The notes under the pieces are model-generated. The model was not told the origin of the DNA and searched no databases. It was given only the letters and a program-made list of their open reading frames with translations. From positions 68,787,741-68,851,740 of the forward strand of contig CM076259.1 of NCBI GenBank assembly GCA_038380795.1: DNA of 64,000 bases. The letters run 5' to 3'. The translations under genes were made by a program, and so were the position numbers. This DNA comes from Pyrocephalus nanus. Lineage: Eukaryota > Chordata > Aves > Passeriformes > Tyrannidae. Below, piece by piece: positions 39,001 through 50,605 of this stretch (positions within the stretch are counted from its first letter, which is position 1; each line of letters begins with the position of its first letter).

Positions 39001-39754
39001 GAGCAAGAAAACAACCAAAAAAAAGATTAGTAAGGAATGAGAAAAGAATTTGAGAAGCAATTAGTGACCACTATGAAATTAGCTCTGTGACTTTTAGAGA
39101 GGAACAGACTAGCCAAGAGCCCTCTGGTTCCTGAGGGAGAAAAGAACTGAGAAAAGGTCAGAAAAAGAAAACTGAAAACTTTCTCTCCAGACTGCTGCAG
39201 TTTTGCTCAACACATTTTAAATCCACCTGGTAACACACCCCTTCTTTGTTTCACTTGCACTCCGCAACACCGCGCCACGCTCAAACACAGGCTCACCGAG
39301 CGTTTTGATGCACAGCATCTTACTGGGACGGGAAGGAAAAAACCCAAACCTCAAACCCTTCCCCTCGGGAGCCGCACACCCGCGTTTGGGCGGCCTCGGG
39401 CCCCGAGCCCCCCGCAACAGCCCCCGGGATGCTCCCACCGGGTTCCCGACACTCCAGTGCGGCCAACAAGCCTCAACCGCAACCGGGAACGGCCCCCAGG
39501 GGAGAAGGGACCCCTCACCCCAACTTCCTTCCCCTTAAAAGAGACAACTCCGGTAGGGGGTCAGGCCGCCACGGCGGGGCCCCTGAGCTCCGCCGCCGGC
39601 CGGACTGCCCCGCTCCCCGCCTTCCGCACCGCGCACCCGGGCCCGGGCCGCGGGGGCCGGGGGGCGGCGGGGGCGCCGTTACCTTGCCCAGGCAGATGTG
39701 GCAGGTGATGGGCAGCGTGAGGGACAGCGTGACGCTCGGCCCGTGCTGCGCCAT
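16527..39754 (-). CDS. OBI1: OBI1 (RNF219), ORC ubiquitin ligase 1, whole coding span
   Basis: Six coding exons (39754-39683, 35160-35025, 34037-33946, 30955-30707, 27604-27516, 18030-16527) sum to 2142 nt. They encode 713 residues with all phases consistent and GT-AG junctions throughout; human OBI1 is about 726. An N-terminal C3HC4-type RING (about residues 18-55) is followed by long coiled-coil segments (about 85-259), a divergent Ser/Thr-rich middle, a conserved acidic/serine island (509-545) and a basic Ser-rich tail (692-713). Human OBI1 is a RING E3 ligase that binds the origin recognition complex and ubiquitylates ORC3 and ORC5 to promote origin firing; an association with CCR4-NOT is also reported. 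Assignment rests on near-identity of the RING, coiled coil and C-terminal motifs as I remember them, plus synteny with POU4F1. Confidence 0.95.
18031..27515 (-). other. OBI1: OBI1 intron 5
   Basis: This 9.5-kb AT-rich intron is the longest of the gene. It carries an ERVL-type LTR (about 21,657-22,139, listed separately). Elsewhere I see no transposon, RNA gene or coding sequence that can be supported. Short ORFs are scattered and unconvincing. Confidence 0.85.
21657..22139 (+). mobile_element. ERVL-type solo LTR
   Basis: The sequence matches, as I remember it, an LTR family abundant in birds. Landmarks are the CAGTTAATTTACTTC start region, TATAAA at 21,842-21,847, GATGGAGCCCTGCTTTCCTG, CTTTGCTTGTGTATGGCTTTT, CTGTCTTTATCTCAACTCA and the end GGGGTTACACCGTGACA. 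The usual ATTAAA polyadenylation signal appears mutated to ATTTAA. No internal retroviral sequence flanks it, so it is a solo LTR. GCTTCT occurs at 21,651-21,656 and again at 22,140-22,145, and may be the target duplication. It lies opposite to OBI1 transcription. Confidence 0.8.
27516..27604 (-). CDS. OBI1: OBI1 coding exon 5
   Basis: This exon has 89 nt, entering in phase 0 and ending two bases into a lysine codon. It encodes [20 protein letters not shown] followed by AEVDSRSPQ, a conserved coiled-coil segment. The acceptor is TTTCCTTAG and the donor GTACGT. Confidence 0.93.
27605..30706 (-). other. OBI1: OBI1 intron 4
   Basis: This 3.1-kb intron is AT-rich and non-coding. It carries a short CR1 3' tail (29,464-29,511). 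No other repeat or RNA gene is recognised. Confidence 0.85.
29464..29511 (+). mobile_element. CR1 LINE 3'-end fragment
   Basis: About 48 bases match the CR1 tail: TTGGACTCAATGATCTTAAA, then GGTCTTTTCTGACC and AAATGATTCT. Only the extreme 3' end is present, typical of 5'-truncated avian CR1 insertions. Confidence 0.8.
30707..30955 (-). CDS. OBI1: OBI1 coding exon 4 (coiled coil)
   Basis: This exon has 83 codons, phase 0 at both ends, with acceptor ACCTTTAG and donor GTAATA. It encodes two heptad-rich stretches ([13 protein letters not shown] at the start, [17 protein letters not shown] near the end) separated by a Ser/Thr/Asn-rich linker that differs from the mammalian sequence. Confidence 0.93.
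30956..33945 (-). other. OBI1: OBI1 intron 3
   Basis: This 3.0-kb intron holds a 1.35-kb CR1 LINE copy inserted antisense to the gene (31,760-33,105). The remaining sequence is AT-rich with no other recognisable feature. Confidence 0.88.
31760..33105 (+). mobile_element. CR1 LINE, 5'-truncated, with reverse-transcriptase 3' half
   Basis: The element starts inside the reverse-transcriptase domain ([20 protein letters not shown]). It keeps [21 protein letters not shown] and the catalytic FADD box (about 32,212-32,226), then runs through the C-terminal region ([48 protein letters not shown]) to a stop and a CR1 tail ending in ATTCTACGA/ATCTATGATTC-type repeats. The last 298 codons (32,121-33,017) form one open frame. 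A one-base loss near 31,950 and a frame change near 32,168-32,178 break the upstream part, and the endonuclease domain is missing. It is therefore a dead copy, though less decayed than the others here. Confidence 0.95.
33946..34037 (-). CDS. OBI1: OBI1 coding exon 3
   Basis: This exon has 92 nt and completes the split glycine codon. It encodes [19 protein letters not shown] and then [11 protein letters not shown], the linker into the coiled coil. The acceptor is TTGCTTTAG and the donor GTAAGG. It ends on a whole codon. Confidence 0.94.
34038..35024 (-). other. OBI1: OBI1 intron 2
   Basis: This 987-nt AT-rich intron lies between the RING exons. It contains no recognisable repeat or RNA gene. 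Confidence 0.88.
35025..35160 (-). CDS. OBI1: OBI1 coding exon 2 (RING core)
   Basis: This exon has 136 nt, entering in phase 0 and ending after one base of a glycine codon. It encodes the remaining RING ligands: Cys31, His35, Cys38, Cys41, Cys52 and Cys55, with the [10 protein letters not shown] and [10 protein letters not shown] segments. All zinc ligands are present. The donor is GTAAGG. The acceptor reads TACTAAAAG before GTC; the pyrimidine tract lies slightly upstream, so the last bases are unusually A-rich. Confidence 0.94.
35161..39682 (-). other. OBI1: OBI1 intron 1
   Basis: This 4.5-kb intron begins in the CpG island and turns AT-rich. A G7A8-type run lies close to the exon 2 acceptor (about 35,174-35,188) and forms its pyrimidine tract on the transcript. 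I recognise no transposon or coding sequence. Confidence 0.86.
39683..39754 (-). CDS. OBI1: OBI1 coding exon 1
   Basis: This exon has 24 codons, from ATG (39754-39752; a G at -3 and at +4 gives a good initiation context) to AAG, followed by the donor GTAACG. It encodes [20 protein letters not shown] and then CLGK, which holds the first RING cysteine pair, Cys18 and Cys21. Residues 4-7 differ from mammals, while the [16 protein letters not shown] core matches. Confidence 0.94.
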
Positions 39755-39775
39755 CGCGTCGGCCCGGCCCGGTCC

Positions 39776-39801
39776 GGCTCGGCTCGGCTCGGCTCGGCTC
39801 G
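39776..39801 (+). repeat. (GGCTC)n short tandem repeat in the OBI1 5' leader or promoter
   Basis: Five copies of GGCTC lie about 22 nt upstream of the OBI1 start codon, so they probably fall in its 5' UTR. Confidence 0.85.
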
Positions 39802-40217
39802 GCCCGCCCGGCCCGGCCCGGCCCCACGAGCACGGCAGTCCCGCGGGCGCGCTGCGGCCCCGGCCCCCCGCCAGCCCCGGTACGGCGAGCCGGCGGGGCC
39901 AAGCCGCCGCCCGGCGGAGGGAAAGCGCCGCGCGTTGTTGCAGCGCTCCCCTGGGGGGCGGGCGGGAGCTGCGGCCCCTCACGGCTCTGCAGGGCCGCCG
40001 CTGTCCCGTCATGGGCCTGGGGGACCCATGGAGTTCTCGGCCTCCGCGCGGCCTTCCTTTCAGGAAGCACAGCGCCATGGGGAACGCCGGTGCAGTGCCC
40101 ATGCTGACGCGGTGACAAGAGTGATCTCCTCTATCCTAATAAAACTTATCCTATGCTCAGGTTTCACCGTCCTGGATTGAGTAAGTGGTCTGTTTTAATC
40201 CTGTTAATTCCCCTGCG

Positions 40218-40558
40218 TCACAGAATCAGAGAATGGTTGGAGTTGGAAGAGACCTTAAAGATCATCTACTTCCAACCCGCTGCCATGGGCAGGGTCACTT
40301 TTCAGTAGACCAGGTTGCTCAAAGTCCCGTCCAATCTGGCCTTGAACTCTTCCAGGGGTGCGGCATCCACAGCTTCTCTGGGCAATCTGTTCCAGTGCCT
40401 CACCACTCTCTCAGTAAAAAAATTCATCCCGATTTCTAATCTAAACCTACCCTCTTTCAGTTTGAGCCCGTTTTCCCTTGTCCTTTTACTACATGCTCTT
40501 GTAAATAGTCTTGCCTCATTTTTCTTGTAAGTTTCCTTCATGTACTGGAAGGTGCTTT
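40218..40558 (-). mobile_element. CR1 LINE 3' fragment
   Basis: Read on the minus strand this is the CR1 C-terminal reverse-transcriptase tail and 3' UTR: RRLFTRACSKRTRENGL-type and FFTERVVRHWNRLPREAVD segments, then the tail ending GATTCTGTGA. A 91-codon frame remains open (40,577-40,302). It lies about 0.5 kb upstream of the OBI1 start codon, beside the CpG island. Confidence 0.93.
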
Positions 40559-43500
40559 GAGGCCAGCAAGAACACAAGGACTGGGATAAGCCACCGAGCC
40601 CTGCAAGGTGCTATGGGTGGTGATGCTTGCTTAACATCTGATGGAAGATCCTGATCCATGAAAATGGAGGGGCAAATTCACAGATGAAAATTAGTGTCTG
40701 CCACTCAGCTTGTGCCAACAACTCTCCAAATTGCGGAGCCTCTGTGTTGCACCTTCTGGGCTGATGAAGAACAGCCAGGAAGCAGTTCTGGTGGGACAGG
40801 AGGCTCCTAGGAGTCCACTCACTTGACCTCAGTCCCAGGATTCCTGTAGTTTCTTGTAAATGTGCCACAACATGCTGAAAATTATAGACCTGAGTGATTT
40901 AACATTAAGGCACATGATAAATGCTTAGAATGCTGAGCAGCTAATTCAAACAAGCGTAAAGTTGTGGATGCAATGATTAACAAGGAAAGTATCTTAGGCT
41001 GACATAGCAGAGTTGCACGGATGCATTTCAGTTTGATATAGGTAAGTCACTGCAAATAAAGCGAGGAAACTAATCCATGGTGACATTCCAGTGTAGACAA
41101 GGCCTAGTGGATTTTGTGGTAATGTAATCCTTGGGTAGGTAAGGACAGGTTTGAATAAAGTATGCTTGATAAAGATTGAGTGTTTACACATTACAACACC
41201 TTTCAGTAAACTTCAGGAAAAAGTATTTATTGTCAAATAAGAAAAGAACTATTTGCCAACATAATGGACATACCCTTAATTATGGAGTGAGTGGACATCT
41301 ACTGTGAGGAGATGCTTTTAGTCCTGGCATGACTGACCTGCCGCTTAGGTAGAATGGTGCTCAGAGAATTTTTTTCAAGCGAAATGTAAAATTATTGAGT
41401 ATTGTGAGCTTTAAAGAGAACCATTGGAGCCTGAAATTCAATTGAGTGAGTTTATCATGCAGCCAGAAAGCTACACAGGAATGCAATGAACCCCTGTTAT
41501 TTATCTTTCTTGGCTTTATTTTTATATTGACTTTTATTGAAAAAATGTGAATAGACAATACAGAGAGTAGAAAGGCTAAATGCATGAAAGAGAAATCAAA
41601 AACAAGGAAATGCATCTTACATTTGACACGTGAAACTCTTAAATGAATCTGGGATAAAGCAGGAACCCTTTCAAAGGCATGACTTCCACTGCTTCAAAAA
41701 AGTGTATGTAACTGGAAAGTGACCTGTTAGAGAACAAGCTCTGTTGGTATGAATATATTTTCTCTCAACCAAAAATAACTTATAAAGGAGTTTATTCTTC
41801 TGAATAAGCTGCTAAAAGGAACATGTTTTCTGTCTAAGGAGGTTAAACTTATTTGTTTAGTGGATTTCTGCTGAGGTTGTATGCCTAGTCAGGGAAGAAA
41901 TACTTAAAAAATTATTTGTGATCTAGTAGCGCCTGAGGTTTTGTTGAAATTTTTGGGTTGATGTTACCAACTCTTCAGGGGCATGGAAAATACTTAATTC
42001 TGTAGAGCTGAAAGAGAGATCTCAGAGAGCAAGGAGAAAGATGCTGGAGGGCTAACAATCTGCTGCAGCGCAGGGGAGCTCAGAAATACCATGTAACTGT
42101 AGGAGATAACAAATGTTTCACGGGTCCAGGCTACAGAACACCATAGTCCACATAGTATGAAGGATACTTTTGCAGGAGGGCTGGAGCCAGGATGAAACAT
42201 ATAAAAATTTCGTGGAATGCTTGATATGCATCTGCTGAAGGATCAAACTGTATCCTTTTATCCACTGGAGGATCAAGCAGGCAATTTTCCTAAAATCTGT
42301 CCACTGTTGTTGGTAAATATAAAGGGAAAGGATGGGTTAAATGTCAAGAACCTAACCATGAAAGATCTCCCAGGATTAGGGCTTCATTTGTGAAATGCTT
42401 CCGCTACTTCATTACCAGATCTTGAAATCTTAAAAACCTTGAGATGATTAGTAGTGAAAATATGAAAATAGCATCCATCACAAAAGTGAAAAGTTCTTTG
42501 ATGAGATCTCGGAAAGAACCAATATAGGACAAGAGAAACTGATCAGAGTCCTGAAGTAAGCCAATTAAGTCTTTTCTGCTTGAGACACATATTGCTTGTT
42601 TCATAAAAATGAATAAAGTTACCATACTTTTGGCTTTAAAATATGTAAGTTCCTATATTGTGCATAGAGAGCAACGAGCAGGTGAGGGTGTGAAATGTGT
42701 GTCTTCTTGGGTGATTAGCCCAGCTGATAAGTGATAAATAATGTAGCTGAATTGTTTCTAACAATTTGGATATGTACAACATTTGGATGTAGTGCTTTAT
42801 GCCTTGAACACCTAACTTGAAGGTAATTTTTTGAACCTACAGAAATAGATATAAATCACTAATTTTGTTTGTGCTTTTTTTTTTTTCCTACCATGCAGTG
42901 CCAAGACAGACTATCCACGCTCAGTGTCCACTTCTGCAACAGTGAAGTCTGTTAAAGTTGGCCTTGAAGAGTTTCCTCCTTGAAAAACAAGACTAGATGG
43001 ATCTTCAGCTTTTAAAAAGGGTTTTCCAGGTGACTTTACATGATTTATAGGAACATATAGTGGAATTTGCCTAAAAAAGAGTAAAGAAGCATGGGATTCT
43101 AGATGCCTAAAGTCAGACCTGTGGTCATTAAAACATACTGCTTTCAGAAAAGGTGGAAACATGTTCCACCTCTCAGGATTTTACTGTTGACAAGCCCTGC
43201 AGAGTGGCAGCCTCACTGGCTCCTGTTGTGAGACACCATCTCAGGGATTCACTGGCTGCCTAATTCCTTCTTGATGTCATTCAGAGGTCATTCAGTGTAA
43301 ATATGTAGCTCTCAGATACCCCCTGTATATGACTCCTGAGCATTGTAGGCTGCTCTTCCCAGTTGCTCTTTGGGAGTTGCCATGTAGCTTTCCTTTTAAA
43401 ATGTAAGCAAATTTTGTCTCTTTCTTTAAAACAGTATTTTGACTGTGGAAAAAATTTTGTGTTATCAGAAAGTAAATAAAAAGAATGATAGAAGCCAGAA

Positions 43501-44689
43501 GATTAATCTCTGGTTGTTGAATAAGTGAACTGAGGCAGAGAAAGAATAACTTGGGTGATTTAATAATGTTTGAGATTGACAGTCTTTTGTAAGCTTGGTG
43601 CAGTTAGTCTTCACAAGAAATAGTAAAAGATGAAAAATCGCTTTTACAAATGCAGTTTTCATTTTGAGTTTAAACTCTGTAACTTTATCTCCTCTTAAAG
43701 AAGAATATACCTGCCTTCAGGTTCCAGCATCCACAAAGGAATTCAAAGGGAGTAGCTCAGTTGTAGACATCTTGCTCCTAGGCATCCAAAGTTCAGTGAG
43801 AAAAACCCTGTTCTTCATGATCTCTTTTAGATTTTTTGATACTGGTCTTCTGATACTTTCCATTTTTCTTGACATATGTCAGCAAAGAGCCAAACAAGTA
43901 AATAGATAATGCTGGGTTATACCTGAAGTCAGTACAGCTTGCATACTTGGGACATTAGGCTATGCCCTTTTTTCTTTTTGAAGGTCATGAAAAGGGTTCA
44001 TTTCCCATTAGACCTTTTTTCAGATGGATATTTTATCTAAACTGAATTGCACTAGAATGATGTCTGAGGGCAAGAAAAAGCTCCAGAAGTACTGTGCTGT
44101 GCAGGCACTCTCTAACCCACCTGTAATGGTATGTCTCAGCCTAAGGATGTCTCCATGGGCTTTTCAGGAGTCTAGCTGTTTGGAAGCTGGTTGCAATGAG
44201 CCACAAATGTACCAGGCAAGGTCCTGATCATCAACAAGTGGTACGGATAAACAGAACGTGCTTTGTGTTCTTTGCTTATTTTATTTGCTAATATATACAG
44301 AGACTTCATGAAATAGACAATATAACAGTGAAGAGGGGTGAATTTTAGCTACTTTTTATGCATAGAAGGTCTCTCTCAAACCCCTCCATCTGCATAGGTT
44401 AACTGACTTAGGAGATAAGGCTTCTGGAGGGAATATCTTCAAGTTTGGACCATTATTCTGCAAGTTTTGGCTGCTACTTGATTTCTGACATTACTTCTTA
44501 CACCAGTGTTTGATGCTACAGGCATTTAAATTTAAATTGTAATTATAAAAGCTTTTCTGTATACCTTGTGGTGCCTGCTACCATGCCTGCTACCACCTGA
44601 GTATCTGTCCTCCAGGATGCAGCAAGGAATGAGACAAAATGCTGTAACACATCAGAAAAGTTTAATAAAGTTGCAGGCATTATAGAGAT

Positions 44690-44765
44690 CCTGATTTCCT
44701 TTCCCCTTCCCCTTTCCCCCTTTCCTTTTCCCTTTCCCCTTTCCCTTTCTTGCTTTTCCTCTTCC
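44690..44765 (+). repeat. Polypyrimidine tract (CCCTTTCC-like)
   Basis: An irregular tandem of CCCTTTCCCCTTT-type units gives an almost uninterrupted pyrimidine strand. The Lys/Glu/Arg-rich minus-strand ORF across it (44,543-44,782) is an artefact of this tract. Confidence 0.9.
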
Positions 44766-46085
44766 TTTCTCTTCTTTAGCAAGGAGAGGCTGTAATTAAC
44801 AGTTTAAAATCTTAATGAGTAGATTGTGCTGAGCAGTGTGGTTCACCTCCCTTATTCACCCAGTCTCAAATGTTTACCAGCCAATCAGAGTGTTCCTTAA
44901 AACCAGAGATTTATAATGAAAAGTCAGCCCTAATTGAATTTCTTCATTAAGAACTCCATCAAACAGATACAGAACACCTTACACCACCTTGTTTAAATTA
45001 GATTCATTTTTCTGATTAATTATTTAAAAGCAAAGTTTAAAAAATCATAAAATCTTAAGTGCTATTAAAAATTGATTAGGAATGCATTTTTTCATTGACC
45101 CAGTTTGTATTTTTTTTAATTTTTTTTTTGTCAAAGCTAATACATTTGAGTAGCTGCCTCAGACAGAAGTTTGTAATCATTTGGTCATCAGTCAATTAAT
45201 CACAGCTTCATAAATATTGATCTCAGATTACATTTATTCTTCATTCTTGAAAGATAGTTTTTTATTAATTTAAGCTCACTCACATACATTGTGGTTTATG
45301 CTGAAATTATTTTTAAAAGTTCTATTAAAATTTAATTCAAGCAGCCAGCCAACAGTGCAGCCACTGCACATTGTGCCACCTTTCGGCAGGTTTATCACCT
45401 CCTCCTGAAAGGTCCTGAGTACTTGCAGGTCATATTGCAGGGCTTGCTGACTGGCATCTATCACCTATAACCCTCTTCAGCTGGAAGCTGCACACCACTC
45501 GTCCCACGCAGAAGGAGTAATTTGTGAGTAAGTGTGGATTTTTCTGAGGGGAGAAAAGAGGGCTCTGATGTTTCTCTTCCCACCCTCAGTGGCTGTGTCC
45601 TTGATCCTGGTACTCCATCACAGATGGTGGTGTCTTCCTGATGGTTGTACATCACTTATCTGTTGCTTGACCTCTCCCAAACATCAGACAAGCCACGTGA
45701 CTGGGTGTGTTTGTGGGTACATAGGTTGAATGTTCCCAGTCCTGCTGTAGTCCCTGTCATGGAGGTCATATATGATCTGATGACTCATGCCAGGACATGA
45801 GGGTACCTGGTAGTGCTCTTGCATCTACATCTCTTGTGCCTGGGAGTAAACCCAGTACTTACTTTTACAGGAGTTACATTTTTAAACAAAAATTCTAAGG
45901 ACTTTCAAAGTGAGATGCTTCAAGGAAAGGCCACGGCTCTTTTATCACAAGCATTAGGTGTGAACACAGTCGTTTTCATAACATGTTCATCATACCTGAA
46001 GTGATACTGAAGCAATGCAAGTAATATTTATTAACATTCCTGGTCCAGTTGTAGTTAATAGTCTCCATCCTGACAATGAAATAGA

Positions 46086-46113
46086 TTTTTGTTTGTTTTG
46101 TTTTGTTTTGTTT
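46086..46113 (+). repeat. (TTTTG)n short tandem repeat
   Basis: Roughly five copies of TTTTG/TTTG units lie in AT-rich intergenic DNA. Confidence 0.85.
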
Positions 46114-49100
46114 ATGCTTGATGTTGTAGTCTAAGAAAGGGAGATATGGACATATCAGGTGTAAGAGCACATACCTGAAAAGTGACCTGAAGCATTCACC
46201 AAGCAGAATGAATCTTTTCTACCCCATACTTTATGTTTTACTTTGAATGCTGTACTTCACGCTAAGAATGACAAATTTCTTGATATGGCTTCTGCAGTAC
46301 ATTTGGGTTCTCTAACGTATACTCTGGTAAAAAAGCGTATATTAAAGTCAACATTCCCTGAAATCTCACTTGGCTGAGGGCTTTAGAGCAGCGGGATCAT
46401 GTAGCAACTGCTGTCTTTTACAACTCTGAAAAATCCTATAATTCATATTTAATGTCTGAAATCATAACTTGTTGCCCATTGTTGTCACTCCAAATCTGTA
46501 TTTATTTTGGCACAGCTCTCCTGAGAGGCTCTGAAACAGAGTTTCAAATTATGAGCAACAAAGCATCCTGGTGTGCTCCTCAGCATCAGTATGGAATCAT
46601 GCAGATCTCTGTTAACATTCCTTATTTTTGCTGACCATGGATTTGTGTAATATGGAGAATGGATCACTTTTGTGAAAGGCTGAAAAAAGCTGATGTAATT
46701 TCCAAAATCCTATTCCCCAGTCTAATATACTACTCACTATATATTTGGCATACCCACAGCACTATTTTTCCCATAAAAAATGAAATCACACTAAAGCAAG
46801 TTCTCAGACCCCTTCCTTTAAATATCAATCACACACAGTGCTTTTCTGCACTTTCAGAAAAAAGTCATCCTGTAAGGATCCTATCAGAAACAGTATGTGC
46901 AGAGGGCATTCAGATGTGCTACTCCTGGTTTTCCTTATCTTATTGCTGCAAAGTCAAACTCATTCTTCACTTTCATTGTCCATGGGCTATCAGCATGCTG
47001 GACATAATTTGTTTGTTTTGCATTATGGGAAATCAAGGAGGGTATTGCCTGCTATGGCACAGTCATTTCCAGCAGAGAAATGCTAGCAAGTTTATGTAAT
47101 GGGGGATGTGTTAAGTTACTCCAGCTGTAACCTCAAAAAAATGCCTGTCTGTTCTCTGTATGTTGTGTTATCAGAAGTGGATTCTGAGTCCAATTGCAGC
47201 TGGCATTTACAAACAGGAGGGATGCTAAGGAGATCTAATAAATATGTCACCCTCTGACCAGTTCTTTGCAATAATGTGGTGGTAGGAACCAGCTGTCTGT
47301 TTATCCAGTGATTTCACAGATGCTACTGTGAATGTGAGCAGTGTGTTAAATTGTACCAAGCTTGGTAATCCTGGACAGTCTTTCCTGGCAGAAAAGAAGA
47401 AAAAGAAAAGCTGCAAAGCAATAGAGAGAGATGACTGTAACAGTGCCCCAACTCTTCCTGGCTTTTTGCTGCAGACACCTGCAAAATGGCCCAATTGGAG
47501 TTTTCCCACTGAAGTATTGTGCTGCTAATTCACTGCTCAACAACTTTAGCACTTCTGAGAATGAACCTTAGCTAGTAGCTTATGGAAATGCACCATCTTT
47601 TTTTTTTTTTTTTTTTAAATTCAATCTGTTCCTAAACATGCAGAGTTCTTTTAGGCCAGAATACACAAAGCTGTGTGTTTTAATGAAATTTTTTGAACTT
47701 CATAATAATGTAAGAGAAAAACAATGTATCTCCTGCGAGTATATGCAACAGATGTCTTTAAATTTTTGCATTAATTGGATTGAATGGATTAAATTCAGCA
47801 GCACTTTGAAAGCCTTTCTTGATAAAAATGTAAAAAAGTGTAATTTTGCATTTTGTTAATATATATGGTTATCCTTGGCTCTAAATCAGAAACCTCTGAA
47901 GTGCAGTAGCAATCAGGGCATTGTATATGGCTCCTTGAAGGATCAGGCATTTGCCAGCAAGATATATAAGATGCTATAGATCCAAATCAGTCACAGGACT
48001 TTCCTTTTTGACTTACCTCTGAAATCTATACTCACAGTTTCTCCATCTCTTTGTTACAAGATGGTTTAGCAAAGATATTCAATATTTAAGTAATTTTTCT
48101 TGTTGTCTATCATGGTAATGTTACTGGATTACCCCATTTTTGCTAGTTGATGACAGCTTGTCAGACATGACTTCAGAGTCTCTAGAGTGCTCCTGGGACA
48201 TGGCAGTTTGGGTAAATTTAGACTTAGCCTTTGAAGCTGGTTTCAGGAGAAACAGAGTTAAGAAACAGATTGCTGTACAGTTCTTAAATTGACTAGAGAG
48301 GAAGGAAGGGAAGAATATAACATATATCCAGAAACTGCTGGAGTTTTATAAGCTTTGTGTTATGGTTTTTTAAATCTATCCAGGGGGGTTATACTGGGAG
48401 GGAAATGAAGAAACAGAAGAGCAAAGAGAGAAGTAATTGGAATGAGCAACCAATAAGCAGAGGGAGAGGCCAGTGAGGAAACAGCAGAGCTACTGTGATG
48501 ATGTTATCAATATCCATCAATTCTGGCTTGAATGGTGATTGCAGCTGTTCTTGCCAGCTTCGCTCCTTGGAAAGCTCATCTCTGCAGCTCCCCCTACCCC
48601 TCTGAGCCCATGGGGGTGAAGGAGAAGGGGTCTCAGTGGCTGTGAAAGGGGGCTCTCCCAGTTTGCATGCTCTCTTCAAGGAACTCATAAAAAGCCCTTT
48701 GAAGAGGCTTGTGCAGACTACACTGTTTCCGTCTTGGGTGTCTGAAAAATGAGTTGAGAATTTTTTTTTTTAGATTCTTCTTCACCCAACAAAAAGATGT
48801 AGGTATCTACATATGAGCAGATCTCACCAACCACGTCTGGGAGTCACTGCAGAGAAACAGAACTTTCTAGGATATGATGCATCATATCTTGAGATAAACA
48901 TTCTAAATAAATTTGAGGAACTGTATTCTACAAGTGCCTGATTTTAATCCAGTGCCTATAAAGGGACCTTAGGATGAATTGCCCAGACGCTGTACATGTG
49001 TCTCAAGGCTGATGAGGTGAATCTCACACTTTGTATTAGAAAGCTGAGTGAAGAAACATCTGTGTTTCAATTCAATATAATTGATAAAAAAAGGGAAGTA

Positions 49101-50581
49101 TGACCAGTAACTAAAGATCTTGATTTCAGTGACATTTCTGTAATCATATGCCAAGTGCAGAGGCTTTTGGATCCAGCTATTTATTTTCTGGGGGGACTCT
49201 AGGGCAGACTTGCTAAAAATTCTATTTTCCTGAAAGCAACACGACTCTTGCTGACTGACAAATCTATAAATGAACCAGTTTTCCAGATATACTGCACCAA
49301 AGATTTTCTTGTGAATCTTGCTTGCTACAAAATATCCTCTGAAAAGGCAATAAAATTTGTCTTTTGGAACTTTTTTCTACATAGTACATAGTATATTGTT
49401 ATTTTTTTTTATCAAGTATTTTCTGTTATTCAGAGAAAGAGTTTTGGTAACTTTAAAGAGGATAATAACGTTAGTTGATGAATACATATATTTGTTGATA
49501 GCGTTTGAATGAGAGCTGGACCGCTATATTATCTGTGCTGAAATATATGGGTAATTAATTCACTATGTGCAATCAGGAAAAATCAAGGACTATTTATTTC
49601 TGGCCTTGGTTTTGATTTACTTGTTAAAGTTCATTGCAGAAAGTCAAGTAAGAACTTTGATCTCACAATGTTCTCCTGAAAAATCCCAAATTTCACTGGA
49701 ATCGAAGACTGAGGAGGCAGCCTGCAGTGTCTGTGCCTGAAGACCCTCTGCTCAGAGCTTCTACTGACTTCAGAGGGCATTTTGTGTGAGTACAAAGAGA
49801 TGAACAGGAACCAAGAGTAGAAGTAGATGCAGTTTCATCTAAAAATGAAGCTTAGAAGTGCTATGAAAAGTTGTAGGTTTTTTTTTTTTTCGTTGGTTGA
49901 ATTTTGTTTATTTTTTTTTTAAATTGTAATAGGCTACAGGTATTTTAGATGCAGATTGGACACCTTTAGGCTGGAAGGAGAACTGTACTTAATAACTGAT
50001 AACTTAATAGCACATGTAAATGTCTTTTAAAAGACTTCAATTTACCTATTAAGACCAAATAGACTGTCTGTTAATTTGATAGAATATCCACATTCCCTGA
50101 ACTTAGGGCTATAAAAACTGTTCATCTGCTCAGTCACAGGCCATTTAATTTTGGATGCATCATTGCCAGTTGGTTACAGTAATTAGCATTTTCTGTATTG
50201 TAGCAGCTTCCCTGAAGCTATGCTAAGTAGGGTTACACTTCTGTATGGAAACATAAGCAGCCTTGTGCAAATGAGCCTGGCCACCCATCTTAGAGACAGA
50301 AGCCCTAGCTACAGCTTCTTGGCTCAGGGTGCCCTATATGCCCACCTGCAGATCTTATTTACTGGTTATTAATGACATGAAGTGTAGGCAGCTGTGAAAG
50401 GCACAGCAGGGCAGCTTAAAGCCTCCGCTCCAAACTATTCTCTCAGCCTTGTCATTTCTTTGAGTGACACTTAATTTCCCTCTTTTTTTTTTTTTTTTTA
50501 ATCTTCTCCTTTATACTGTCTTTTAATGAAGTTATGGAACAGAAATGAATTCTCTGGATGTAAATTGTGTATATGTGCGTT

Positions 50582-50605
50582 TATATATATATATATACAT
50601 ATATG
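50582..50605. repeat. (TA)n dinucleotide repeat
   Basis: A short run of about ten TA units is interrupted by ACAT. Confidence 0.85.

Larger units (their letters stand above)
39300..40130 (-). promoter_or_regulatory. OBI1: OBI1 CpG-island promoter
   Basis: This is a strongly CpG-rich island covering OBI1 exon 1 and about 370 nt upstream, with GC boxes and no clear TATA box. It is the typical promoter of a housekeeping gene. Overlapping long ORFs on both strands (for example 39,429-40,115 plus) are composition artefacts. Divergent transcription from such an island is possible but not visible here. Confidence 0.75.

Noticed and set aside
39429..40180. Several 160-228 codon ORFs on both strands over the OBI1 CpG island
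   Set aside because: GC-rich overlapping frames without conserved domains; only the 24-codon OBI1 exon 1 is supported.
45276..45655. Two adjacent minus-strand ORFs, together about 125 codons
   Set aside because: They do not look repetitive, but I recognise no family, they are in different frames and no splice signals join them convincingly.
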